Program-made: the position numbers and the translations under genes | Origin: Microtetraspora niveoalba | GTDB taxonomy: Bacteria; Actinomycetota; Actinomycetes; Streptosporangiales; Streptosporangiaceae | Assembly (NCBI RefSeq): GCF_001570405.1 | Contig: NZ_BBYM01000027.1 | Location: 1 to 64,000 of the forward strand | Direction: 5' to 3' | DNA length: 64,000 nt | Shown here: piece by piece, positions 40,978 through 49,044 of the stretch | Numbering within the stretch: the first letter of the stretch is position 1 | Layout: the number at the start of each line of letters is the position of its first letter | Notes under the pieces: generated by a model | The model's database searches: none | Seen by the model: the letters and a program-made list of their open reading frames with translations, nothing else | What the model was told of the DNA's origin: nothing

Positions 40978-42093
40978 TCAGGCGGCGAGCACTTCCGCGA
41001 CCCGGGTGAGCGGCAGGCCGTGCGCGACCGCCACCGGCTCGCTGGTGACCCGGCCCGCGTGGGTGTTGAGCCCGAGCCGGAGCGCGGGGTCGCCGCGGAG
41101 CGCCTCGCGCCAGCCGAGGCCGGCGAGCTTCACGGCATAGGGAAGGGTGGCGTTGGTCAGGGCGTACGTCGAGGTGTTCGGGACGGAGCCCGGCATGTTG
41201 GCCACGCAGTAGAAGACCGACCGGTGCACCTGGAACGTCGGGTCCGCGTGCGTGGTGGGGTGGGAGTCCTCGAAGCAGCCGCCCTGGTCGATGGCGATGT
41301 CGACGAGCACCGACCCCGGCTTCATCCGGGAGACGAGGTCGTTGGAGACGAGCGTCGGCGCCTTGGCGCCCGGGATGAGGACCGCGCCGATGACGAGGTC
41401 GGCGTCCAGCACCGCCCGCTCGACGGCGTACACGCTGGAGACGACGGTCTTGAGACGGCCCTGGTAGATGGCGTCGATGAAACGGAGCCGGTCGAGGCTG
41501 ATGTCGAGGACGGTCACGTCGGCGCCCATGCCCACGGCGACCTGGGCGGCGTTGAGGCCGGAGACGCCGCCGCCGATGACGACGACCTTCGCCGGGGCCA
41601 CGCCGGGGACGCCGCCGGGCAGGATGCCCCGCCCGCCGTTGAACCGCATCAGGTTGTACGCGCCGACCTGGGGGGCGAGCCGGCCTGCCACCTCCGACAT
41701 CGGCGCGAGCAGCGGCAGGCCGTTCCCGACCTGCACCGTCTCGTACGCGATGGCGGTCGTCTTCGACGACAGCAGCGCGTCGGTGCAGGAGCGGGAGGCG
41801 GCGAGGTGCAGGTACGTGAAGAGCACCTGGTCCTCGCGGAGACGGTGGTACTCCTCCGCTATCGGTTCCTTGACCTTGAGGATCATCTCCGACTCGCCCC
41901 AGACGGCGTCGGCGGTGTCCAGGATCTTGGCACCAGCGGCGAGGTACTCCTCGTCGGTGATGTGCGAGCCGAGGCCGGCACCACGCTGTACGTGGACGTC
42001 GTGACCGTGGCGGACGAGTTCGTGAACTCCCGCGGGGGTCGCAGCGACGCGGTACTCGTGGTTCTTGACCTCGGCAGGCACTCCGATTTTCAT
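40978..42093 (-). CDS. ald: Alanine dehydrogenase
   Basis: The enzyme interconverts L-alanine and pyruvate plus ammonia with NAD. The 371-residue protein has the N-terminal signature IGVPAEVKNHEYRVA, the substrate Lys in LKVKEP, the catalytic His in TYLHLAAS and the NAD motif VVIGGGVSGLNAA. The C-terminal YCVANMPGSVPNTSTYALTNATLPY is also typical. It follows an aminotransferase that may consume or form alanine. Its leader is an unusual direct duplication of the ribosome binding site. Confidence 0.95.
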   Translation of the reverse strand: MKIGVPAEVKNHEYRVAATPAGVHELVRHGHDVHVQRGAGLGSHITDEEYLAAGAKILDTADAVWGESEMILKVKEPIAEEYHRLREDQVLFTYLHLAASRSCTDALLSSKTTAIAYETVQVGNGLPLLAPMSEVAGRLAPQVGAYNLMRFNGGRGILPGGVPGVAPAKVVVIGGGVSGLNAAQVAVGMGADVTVLDISLDRLRFIDAIYQGRLKTVVSSVYAVERAVLDADLVIGAVLIPGAKAPTLVSNDLVSRMKPGSVLVDIAIDQGGCFEDSHPTTHADPTFQVHRSVFYCVANMPGSVPNTSTYALTNATLPYAVKLAGLGWREALRGDPALRLGLNTHAGRVTSEPVAVAHGLPLTRVAEVLAA

Positions 42094-42127
42094 GGGCGGT
42101 TTCCCTTCATGCGCGGTTTCCCTTCAC
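42090..42127 (-). promoter_or_regulatory. Duplicated ald leader forming a six-codon upstream reading frame
   Basis: A 17-bp segment including GAAGGGAAACCGC occurs twice in tandem before ald. The first copy is followed by its own ATG (start at 42110), which opens a frame of six codons (MKGNRP). Its TGA overlaps the ald ATG as ATGA. Ribosomes finishing the mini-frame would be in place to start ald. Confidence 0.6.
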
Positions 42128-42138
42128 GGGTCACGCTT

Positions 42139-43521
42139 TCACAGCCGGGCCCAGGCCTCCGTGAGCACCGAGCGGAGGATCCCCTCGATCTCGTCGAATT
42201 CCTTGGGTCCGCAGATCAGCGGCGGCGCGAGCTGGACCACCGGGTCGCCCCGGTCGTCGGCGCGGCAGTAGAGGCCCGCGTCGTAGAGGGCCTTGGAGAG
42301 GAAGCCGCGCAGCAGCCGCTCCGACTCGTCGTCGTCGAACGTCGCCTTCGTCGACTTGTCCTTGACGAGCTCGATCCCGTAGAAGTAGCCCGAGCCGCGG
42401 ACGTCGCCGACGATCGGCAGGTCGAGCAGCTTCTCCAGGGTGGCACGGAAGACCGGCTCGTTGGCGGTGACGTGGCCGAGCAGGTCCTCGCGCTCGAAGA
42501 TGTCGAGGTTGGCCAGGGCGACCGCCGAGGCGACCGGGTGGCCGCCGAAGGTGTAGCCGTGCGCGAACGTCTCGGTGCCCTTCTTGAACGGCTCGAACAG
42601 CCGCTCGGAGGCGATCATCGCGCCGATGGGGGCGTAGCCGCTGGTCAGCCCCTTGGCGCAGGTGATGATGTCGGGCACGTAGTCGAACTTCTGGCCGCCG
42701 AACATCGTGCCGAGGCGGCCGAAGGCGCAGATGACCTCGTCGGAGACGAGGAGCACGTCGTACTGGTCGCAGATCTCGCGCAGGCGGCGGAAGTATCCGG
42801 GCGGCGGCGGGAAGCAGCCGCCGGCGTTCTGGACCGGCTCGACGAAGACGGCGGCGACGGTGTCGGGGCCCTCCATCTCGATGGCCCGGCCGACCTCCTC
42901 GGCGGCCCAGCGGCCGAACGCCTCGGGGTCCTTGTCCGAGCCGGCGAAGCCGGTGATCTCGTCGGCGCGGTAGATGTTGGTGTTGGGCACCTTGATGGCG
43001 CCGGGCACCAGCGGCTCGAAGACCTGCTTGAGCGCGGGGATGCCGGTGATGGAGAGCGCGCCCTGCGGCGTGCCGTGGTAGGCGATGGAGCGGCTGACGA
43101 CCTTGGTCTTCAGCGGCTTGCCCTGGATCTTGAAGTACTGCTTGGCCAGCTTCCAGGCCGACTCGACGGCCTCGCCGCCGCCGGTGGTGAAGAAGACGCG
43201 GTTGAGGTCGCCGGGGGTCAGCCCGGCGAGCCGCTGGGCCAGCTCGGCGGCCTTCGGGTGGGCGTAGGACCACAGCGGGAAGAACGCCAGATCGCGCGCC
43301 TGCTTGGCGGCGGCCTCGGCCAGCTCCTCGCGCCCGTGGCCGACCTGGACGACGAAGAGTCCGGCCAGACCGTCGAGGTAGCGCCTGCCGTGGATGTCGT
43401 AGACGTACGCGCCCTCACCCCTGACGATCATCGGCACCTCGGCGTCCTGGTACGCGCTGTGCCGGGTGAAGTGCATCCACAGGTTGTCCTGTGCGGCCTT
43501 AAGAACGTCGGGGTCCGTCAT
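42139..43521 (-). CDS. Class III aminotransferase (omega-amino acid/aspartate family)
   Basis: The 460-residue PLP enzyme has the N-terminal WMHFTRHSAYQDAEVPMI region typical of beta-alanine/omega-amino-acid:pyruvate transaminases. It also has VSDEVICAFGRLG with the PLP-contacting Asp, and the PLP lysine in CAKGLTSGYAPIG. Its partner alanine dehydrogenase 46 bases downstream could regenerate pyruvate from the alanine formed. The amino donor cannot be told from sequence; beta-alanine, GABA or putrescine-type donors are usual. Confidence 0.9.
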   Translation of the reverse strand: MTDPDVLKAAQDNLWMHFTRHSAYQDAEVPMIVRGEGAYVYDIHGRRYLDGLAGLFVVQVGHGREELAEAAAKQARDLAFFPLWSYAHPKAAELAQRLAGLTPGDLNRVFFTTGGGEAVESAWKLAKQYFKIQGKPLKTKVVSRSIAYHGTPQGALSITGIPALKQVFEPLVPGAIKVPNTNIYRADEITGFAGSDKDPEAFGRWAAEEVGRAIEMEGPDTVAAVFVEPVQNAGGCFPPPPGYFRRLREICDQYDVLLVSDEVICAFGRLGTMFGGQKFDYVPDIITCAKGLTSGYAPIGAMIASERLFEPFKKGTETFAHGYTFGGHPVASAVALANLDIFEREDLLGHVTANEPVFRATLEKLLDLPIVGDVRGSGYFYGIELVKDKSTKATFDDDESERLLRGFLSKALYDAGLYCRADDRGDPVVQLAPPLICGPKEFDEIEGILRSVLTEAWARL

Positions 43522-43769
43522 CGCAACCTTCCCTAGGGTGATCTGGTGCTCGCTTCAGTCTGCACGCCGAAGCGGCAAATGCCAAGCGATTACGTGGCTT
43601 CATTGTGCATGAACCTCGAATTTCGCGATATTGACATGTAAGCACAACGAAATCCGTCAGGCGATTCCCGTAGAAGCCAGACCTCGCTCACCGCTGGGAC
43701 ACGCCGGGCATGTGGTGCAATGAGGCGCAGCCAACAGCGTCCGACGAAGGGGTCGGAGAGGGGAAACGC

Positions 43770-45110
43770 ATGACACCAGAAGAGATCGAGAGCGCCGTAG
43801 AGGCCGGCATGCCGCAGGCCGTGGAGGAGCTCCGGCGGCTCGCCGCCATCCCGTCCGTGGCGTTCCCCGGCCACCCCGACGAGCCGGTGCTCGCCGCCGC
43901 CGCCCTGACCGAGGAACTGCTGCGCGGGGCGGGTCTGCCGCACGTCCGCCAGGTGCCGGTCGCGGGCAGCTTCCCCGCCGTGTTCGCGGAGGCCCCCGCC
44001 CCGCCCGGCGCGCCCACCGTCCTCCTGTATGCGCACTACGACGTGCAGCCGGCGGGCGACCCCGCCCTGTGGCGCACCCCGCCGTTCGAGCCGACCCTGA
44101 TCGACGGCGCGCTGTACGGCAGGGGCACGGCCGACGACAAGAGCGGCGTGATCGCGCACGTGGCGGCGCTGCGCGCCTTCGGCGGCGAGTTCCCGGTCGG
44201 CGTCAAGGTCATCGTCGAGGGCCAGGAGGAGTACGCCGGGGAGCGTCTCGAGAGCTTCGTCGAGGCCAACGCCGAGCTGGTGAGGGCCGACGCGATCGTG
44301 GTCGCCGACTGCGGCAACCCGCGCCTGGGCGAGCCGGCTCTGACGACGTCGCTGCGCGGGATGGCCGCCTTCACCGTCGAGGTGCGCACCCTGCGCGAGG
44401 CCGTGCACAGCGGCGCGTTCGGCGGCGCCGCCCCCGACGCCCTCGCCGCGCTGATGCGGATGTTGTCCGCCCTGCACGACGAGCGCGGCGACGTGCGTGT
44501 GCCCGGCCTGCCGCGCGGCACGTTCGACGGCGGGTCGGACGAGACCGAGGACGAGTTCCGCGCCACCGCGGGCGTGCTCGACGGCGTCTCGCTGGTCGGC
44601 TCCGGAGAGCTGGCCGACCGCCTCTGGGCGTCGTACGCAATCACCGTGACGGGGCTGGACGTGCCGACCGTGTCGGGCGCGGTCAACGCGGTGCAGCCGG
44701 CGGCCCGGGCCCGGGTCACGATCAGGATCCCCGCGGCGGGCGACGCGAAGGCGGCGCTCGACGCGGTGACCGGCTTCCTGGAGAAGGTCGCGCCGTGGGG
44801 CGCGCAGGTGACGTTCTCCGACTTCGTCACCGGCTCGGGCTTCCTGGCCGCGGGCGGCGGGAAGGCGCGGGCGGCGATCGACGCGGCGATGGAGCGCGCC
44901 TTCGGCCGCGCGCCGCGCGACGTCGGGCAGGGCGGCTCGATCCCGCTGGTCGCGAAGCTGTCCGGCCTGTTCCCCGAGGCCGAGATCCTGCTGTACGGCG
45001 CGGAGGACGGCGACGCGTCGATCCACGCCCCGAACGAGCGGGTGGAGCTCGACGAGCTGCGCAAGGTCATCACCGCCGAGGCGCTCTTCCTGGCGAGCTA
45101 CGGCGCCTGA
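43770..45110 (+). CDS. M20-family dipeptidase
   Basis: Di-zinc peptidases of this type cleave dipeptides. The 446-residue protein shows YAHYDVQPAG (first His/Asp ligands), GRGTADDKSG (bridging Asp), EGQEEYAG (catalytic and ligand Glu), VADCGNP and, near the end, SIHAPNERV with the last His ligand. GGAGAGGGG precedes the ATG. It is divergent from the aminotransferase gene. The 248-base gap between them holds no gene and no operator I could support. Confidence 0.93.
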   Translation: MTPEEIESAVEAGMPQAVEELRRLAAIPSVAFPGHPDEPVLAAAALTEELLRGAGLPHVRQVPVAGSFPAVFAEAPAPPGAPTVLLYAHYDVQPAGDPALWRTPPFEPTLIDGALYGRGTADDKSGVIAHVAALRAFGGEFPVGVKVIVEGQEEYAGERLESFVEANAELVRADAIVVADCGNPRLGEPALTTSLRGMAAFTVEVRTLREAVHSGAFGGAAPDALAALMRMLSALHDERGDVRVPGLPRGTFDGGSDETEDEFRATAGVLDGVSLVGSGELADRLWASYAITVTGLDVPTVSGAVNAVQPAARARVTIRIPAAGDAKAALDAVTGFLEKVAPWGAQVTFSDFVTGSGFLAAGGGKARAAIDAAMERAFGRAPRDVGQGGSIPLVAKLSGLFPEAEILLYGAEDGDASIHAPNERVELDELRKVITAEALFLASYGA

Positions 45111-45129
45111 CGGGCGCGCCCGCGATTCC

Positions 45130-45172
45130 ACGGCCGTGCGGTCCCCTTCACCGGGGCCGCACGGCCGTTTTC
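45130..45172 (+). terminator. Rho-independent terminator after the dipeptidase gene
   Basis: The arms ACGGCCGTGCGG and CCGCACGGCCGT pair perfectly, with additional C4/G4 pairing next to the loop, followed by TTTTCG. It is the best canonical terminator of the window. Confidence 0.88.
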
Positions 45173-45202
45173 GTATCCGGCTTCCCATTGGTTTAGATTT
45201 GC

Positions 45203-45216
45203 ACTGACCGGTCAGT
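45203..45216. promoter_or_regulatory. Perfect 14-bp palindrome, TetR-type operator
   Basis: ACTGACCGGTCAGT is its own reverse complement. It lies four bases after a possible -10 box (TAGATT, 45194-45199) and about 30 bases before the first gene, so a bound repressor would cover the transcription start. The TetR gene closing this operon is the natural candidate. Confidence 0.7.
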
Positions 45217-45246
45217 TCATAAGCACTCATCGACGAGGAGGCCGTG

Positions 45247-45897
45247 GTGTTCCCTGGAGCCGAGGTCGTGGCGAAGGACCTCACGCTGAAGGGCGGGCAC
45301 GGCGTCGTCTACTCGGGCGTCTCCCTCACCGCGAAACCGGCGGGCCTCGCCGCCGTCGCCGGAGCGGCGGGCAGCGGGCGCACCAGCCTCCTGCTGACCC
45401 TCGCCGGCCGGATGAAACCCACCTCCGGCGCGCTCTCGGTGGGCGGGCAGACCGCGCCGCGCCGCGTCCAGCGGATCGCCGCGCTCGGCCTGACCTCCGG
45501 GGTGAACGAGCTGGACGGCGCGCTGTCCGTACGCGAGCACCTGCACGAGAGGCTCGGGCCGTGGGGGCCGCCGTGGCGGAGGGGGCGGTCGCGCGCGGCC
45601 GGAGAGGCGCTCGCGCGGGCCGGGCTCGACCTGTCCGCCCTGCCGGGCGGCGAGCGCACGCTCGCCCGGGCGCTCACCCGCGACCAGGCCGTACGCCTCG
45701 GGATCGCGCTCGCGCTGCTCGACCGGCCGGGGCTGCTCCTGGTCGACGACCTCGACCTCGGGCTGCCCGAGGCGCGCGCGGACGAGCTGTGGCGGACCCT
45801 GCGCGACCTGTGCGGCGCCGGTCTCACCGTCGTCGCCTCCTGCACCGGCCACGGGCTCGCCGTCCGCCACGCCGACGCCGTCGTGGATCTCCCGTGA
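45247..45897 (+). CDS. Degenerate ABC-type ATPase domain protein
   Basis: The 216-residue protein follows an ABC ATPase outline but has unusual key motifs: Walker A reads GAAGSGRTSL with Arg for Lys, the LSGGQ signature is not recognisable (GGERTLARALTRDQ), and Walker B is LLLVDDLDL with Asp for the catalytic Glu. ATP hydrolysis is therefore doubtful. The start is GTG 45247, five bases after GAGGAGG. It precedes a YhgE/Pip exporter and probably works with it. Its stop is followed after 59 bases by the exporter start. Confidence 0.75.
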   Translation: MFPGAEVVAKDLTLKGGHGVVYSGVSLTAKPAGLAAVAGAAGSGRTSLLLTLAGRMKPTSGALSVGGQTAPRRVQRIAALGLTSGVNELDGALSVREHLHERLGPWGPPWRRGRSRAAGEALARAGLDLSALPGGERTLARALTRDQAVRLGIALALLDRPGLLLVDDLDLGLPEARADELWRTLRDLCGAGLTVVASCTGHGLAVRHADAVVDLP

Positions 45898-45956
45898 AGC
45901 CGCGCCGCCCTCGCAAACCGCAGAACAAGCCGCAGAACTCTCCTGAAGGATCATTC

Positions 45957-48293
45957 GTGAAGCCGCTCCCCCTGCACCTCGGCCGCCTGGAGCTGCGGCG
46001 GTTCACCCGGTCCCGGCTGACCCGGGTCGCGCTGGCGGGCGTCGTCATGCTGCCGCTGCTGTACGCGGGGCTGTACCTGTGGTCGTTCTGGGACCCGCAG
46101 GGCAACCTGAAGAACATCCCCGTCGCCCTCGTCGTGGAGGACCGGGCGGCGACGGCGGACGGCAAGACCGTGGACGCGGGCGGCGACCTGGCCCGCGAAC
46201 TGCAGGAGCGCGAGGTCTTCTCCTGGCACCGGACCGACGCCGCCGGAGCCGACCAGGGCATGCGCGACGGCACCTACTACCTGTCGCTGACGATCCCGCG
46301 CGACTTCAGCGCGAACCTCACCTCGCCCTCCGGCGACGGGCGGCCCCGTCCCGCCCTGCTCGGCGTACGCGTGGACACCGGGCGCAGCTACATCATGCGG
46401 ACCATCTCCGACGCCGTCTTCGACGAGGTGAAGGCGGCGGCCGGGCGCACCGCCGTGAAGGGGTACCTCGACCAGATCTTCCTGTCCTTCGCCGACCTGC
46501 ACGACGCCACCGCGAAGGCCGCGGACGGCGCGGACAAGCTCCACGACGGCTCGGCGAGCGCCCAGAAGGGCGCGATCAAGCTGGACAAGGGCCTCGGCAC
46601 CGCCCAGACCGCCGTGCGCAAGCTCTCCACCGGCGCGACCACGCTGCTGGACGGCTCGGGCACGCTCGCCCGCGGCCTGGACGAGGCGTACAAGGGCTCC
46701 ACCAAGCTGGCGGGGGGCCTCGCGACGGCCGGCAAGGGCGCGGCCGACCTGCGCGGCGGCCTGTCGGCCCTCGACAAGGGCGCGGCGAAGCTCGCCGAGG
46801 GCAACCGGCAGGCGTACGAGAACGTGCACGCGCTGGCCCCGACGATCAACCAGGCGGCGGACAAGTACGCGCCGATCCTCAAGGAGAACGGCCCCGCCAT
46901 CAGGTCGGCGGCGCTGGCGGTCGCCGAGGGCGCCGACACGATCGCGAACGCGCTCGGCGACCTGCCCGACGCCGTGCGGAACCAGGCCGGGGCGGCGCAG
47001 CGCGACCTGCGGGCCGTCGAGCGATGGCTGGACGCGCATCCCGACGCGGACCCGGAGCTGCGTTCCCTCGTGGGCCGCGCGTCCGGCTCGGCGGGCGAGC
47101 TGGCCGGTACAGCCGGGCGGCTGCGGGACAAGGTCGCGGCGCAGTCCGGCGCGGTGGACGACCTCGCCCGCAAGGCGCGCGCCCTCGCGTCCGACGCCCG
47201 CGCGCTCGCCGAGGCCGCGCCCGCGCTCGGGAACAGGCTGGACAAGGCCAGGGGCGACTTCAACACGCTGGACGCCGGGCTCAAGCGGCTCGCCAAGGGC
47301 GCCTCCGACCTGCACGACGGCACCGGCGAGGCGCTGAAGGGGGCGACCTCGCTCGCGGGTGGCATCGGCGAGCTGCGCGGCGGCGCCGGGACCCTGTCGG
47401 ACGGCCTGCGCAAGCTGGACGGCGGCGCGGAGCGGCTCACCGCCGGGCTCGGCACGCTCGCCTCGGGCGCGGGCAAGCTCGGCGACGGCATCGGCGAGTT
47501 GCGCGGCGGCGCCGGGAAGCTCGGCTCCGGGCTGGGCGAGCTGACCGACGGCTCCGGCGAACTGGCCGCGAGGCTCGGCGACGGCGCGGCCCGGATCCCG
47601 TCCTACGACGCCGCCGACCGCGGCGGCCGTACGGACGTGATGAGCGACCCGGTGCGGCTGGCCACCGAGGTGGACAACGAGGTGCCGAACTACGGGACCG
47701 GTTTCGCGCCGTTCTTCGTGCCGCTGGCGCTGTGGGTCGGGGCGATGGTGACGTACATGGTGCTGCGGCCGCTCAACCCCCGGCTGCTCGCCGGCTCCGC
47801 GCCCGCCTGGCGCACCGCCCTCGCGGGCTGGCTGCCCGGCGTGGCGATGGGGGCGCTGCAGGTCGCGGTGCTGCTCGCCGTGCTGCGGTTCGGCCTGGGC
47901 ATGGAGGCGGAGCGCTGGGCGGGGGCGGCCGCGTTCCTGCTGCTCACGGTGGCGGCGTTCCTCGCGATCGTGCAGGCGGTGAACGCGCTGGCCGGGCCGC
48001 CCGGCCGGGTGGTGGTGCTGGCGCTGCTGATGTTGCAGCTCACCTCGGCCGCCGGGACGTACCCGATCGAGACCTCGCCCGGGTTCTTCCAGACCATCTC
48101 GCCGTGGTTGCCGATGAGCTGGGTGGTGGCGGGGATGCGCCGGTTGATCAGTGGCGGCGACACGCTCGTGGTGTGGCAGGCTTGCGGCGTGCTTTCCGCC
48201 TTCGTCGCCGGCGGCCTCGCGCTGACCATGCTCGCCGTACGCGGGGGCCGCACCTGGACCATGCGCAGGCTCAAGCCGGAGCTGGCCCTGTGA
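45957..48293 (+). CDS. YhgE/Pip-family ABC-2-like membrane protein
   Basis: The 778-residue protein has one N-terminal membrane helix (VALAGVVMLPLLYAGLYLWSF), a very long extracytoplasmic region with many heptad-like KLxxGxxxL/GAxxLxxG repeats (from about residue 165 to 550), and five C-terminal helices. This is the layout of YhgE/Pip (phage infection protein, ESX-linked) proteins. I chose GTG 45957 because GAAGGA lies six bases upstream; a GTG overlapping the previous stop at 45894 is possible. It may export or secrete an unknown substrate with the upstream ATPase. Confidence 0.85.
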   Translation: MKPLPLHLGRLELRRFTRSRLTRVALAGVVMLPLLYAGLYLWSFWDPQGNLKNIPVALVVEDRAATADGKTVDAGGDLARELQEREVFSWHRTDAAGADQGMRDGTYYLSLTIPRDFSANLTSPSGDGRPRPALLGVRVDTGRSYIMRTISDAVFDEVKAAAGRTAVKGYLDQIFLSFADLHDATAKAADGADKLHDGSASAQKGAIKLDKGLGTAQTAVRKLSTGATTLLDGSGTLARGLDEAYKGSTKLAGGLATAGKGAADLRGGLSALDKGAAKLAEGNRQAYENVHALAPTINQAADKYAPILKENGPAIRSAALAVAEGADTIANALGDLPDAVRNQAGAAQRDLRAVERWLDAHPDADPELRSLVGRASGSAGELAGTAGRLRDKVAAQSGAVDDLARKARALASDARALAEAAPALGNRLDKARGDFNTLDAGLKRLAKGASDLHDGTGEALKGATSLAGGIGELRGGAGTLSDGLRKLDGGAERLTAGLGTLASGAGKLGDGIGELRGGAGKLGSGLGELTDGSGELAARLGDGAARIPSYDAADRGGRTDVMSDPVRLATEVDNEVPNYGTGFAPFFVPLALWVGAMVTYMVLRPLNPRLLAGSAPAWRTALAGWLPGVAMGALQVAVLLAVLRFGLGMEAERWAGAAAFLLLTVAAFLAIVQAVNALAGPPGRVVVLALLMLQLTSAAGTYPIETSPGFFQTISPWLPMSWVVAGMRRLISGGDTLVVWQACGVLSAFVAGGLALTMLAVRGGRTWTMRRLKPELAL

Positions 48294-48321
48294 CCCCCTC
48301 CGTGAGCTGTGAGGAGACGCC

Positions 48322-48903
48322 GTGAGCCGCGAGGACACCAGGAGCCGCCTCTTCCGGGCGGCGGTCGAGCTGATCGCCGAGCAGGGGTTCGCCGGGACGA
48401 CGGTGGACGCGATCGCCGAGCGGGCGGGCGTGGCCAAGGGCACCGTGTTCTACAACTTCGGCAGCAAGGACGCGCTGTTCGCCGCCCTGCTCGACCACGG
48501 GATCCAGCGGCTCGCCCTCTCCCTGGCGGAGGCCGCCGAAGGTCCCACCGGCGCCTCCCCGCTGGCCCGGCTCGACGCGGTGGTGCTGGCGCAGCTCCGG
48601 TTCTTCGACGAGTACGGGCCGTTCGCCCGGGTGCTCTTCGGCGAGATGTGGCGCACGGCCTGGCAGGACGCGGTCGTGCGGCTCCGGGAGGGCGCGCTCG
48701 GCGTCTACGAGCGGGTCCTCGCGGACGCGGTCGCCGCCGGGGAACTGCGCGCGGGATTCGACACCGGGACCGCCGCGACCGCGCTGTTCGGCATGGTGCT
48801 GACGGTGTCGATCGAGCGGCGGGCGCTGCGCCCGGACCGTCCGGTGGAGGAGGTCCACGCCACGCTGGTCGAGCTGATCCACGGCCGGGTGGCCGGCGCG
48901 TGA
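48322..48903 (+). CDS. TetR-family repressor of the YhgE operon
   Basis: The N-terminus has a full TetR helix-turn-helix (RSRLFRAAVELIAEQGFAGTT, VDAIAERAGVAKGTVFYNFGSKDALF region), and the helical ligand domain completes 193 residues. GAGGAG precedes the GTG start. As the last gene of the exporter operon it would give simple negative feedback through the palindrome at the promoter; membrane-active compounds are common ligands of such regulators. Confidence 0.88.
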   Translation: MSREDTRSRLFRAAVELIAEQGFAGTTVDAIAERAGVAKGTVFYNFGSKDALFAALLDHGIQRLALSLAEAAEGPTGASPLARLDAVVLAQLRFFDEYGPFARVLFGEMWRTAWQDAVVRLREGALGVYERVLADAVAAGELRAGFDTGTAATALFGMVLTVSIERRALRPDRPVEEVHATLVELIHGRVAGA

Positions 48904-49044
48904 ACATCATCCGGTGACCAAATCGGTCGAAGCGGGTTAGCCGTCCGAGACGATCTGCAACTAACGTTGTTCGCCGTTCGTCAGGATAAATAACGATCTC
49001 AGCGGCCGGATCGAGGTCGTGCCCCGCCTTCCCCCGGAGGACGC

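Noticed and set aside
40930-43536. An 868-codon frame antisense to ald and the aminotransferase gene
   Set aside because: The minus strand has two unmistakable enzymes; the plus-strand translation is charged low-complexity sequence with no motif.
45951-48443. An 830-codon frame antisense to the YhgE gene
   Set aside because: It mirrors the repetitive coiled-coil region of the exporter and has no start signal.
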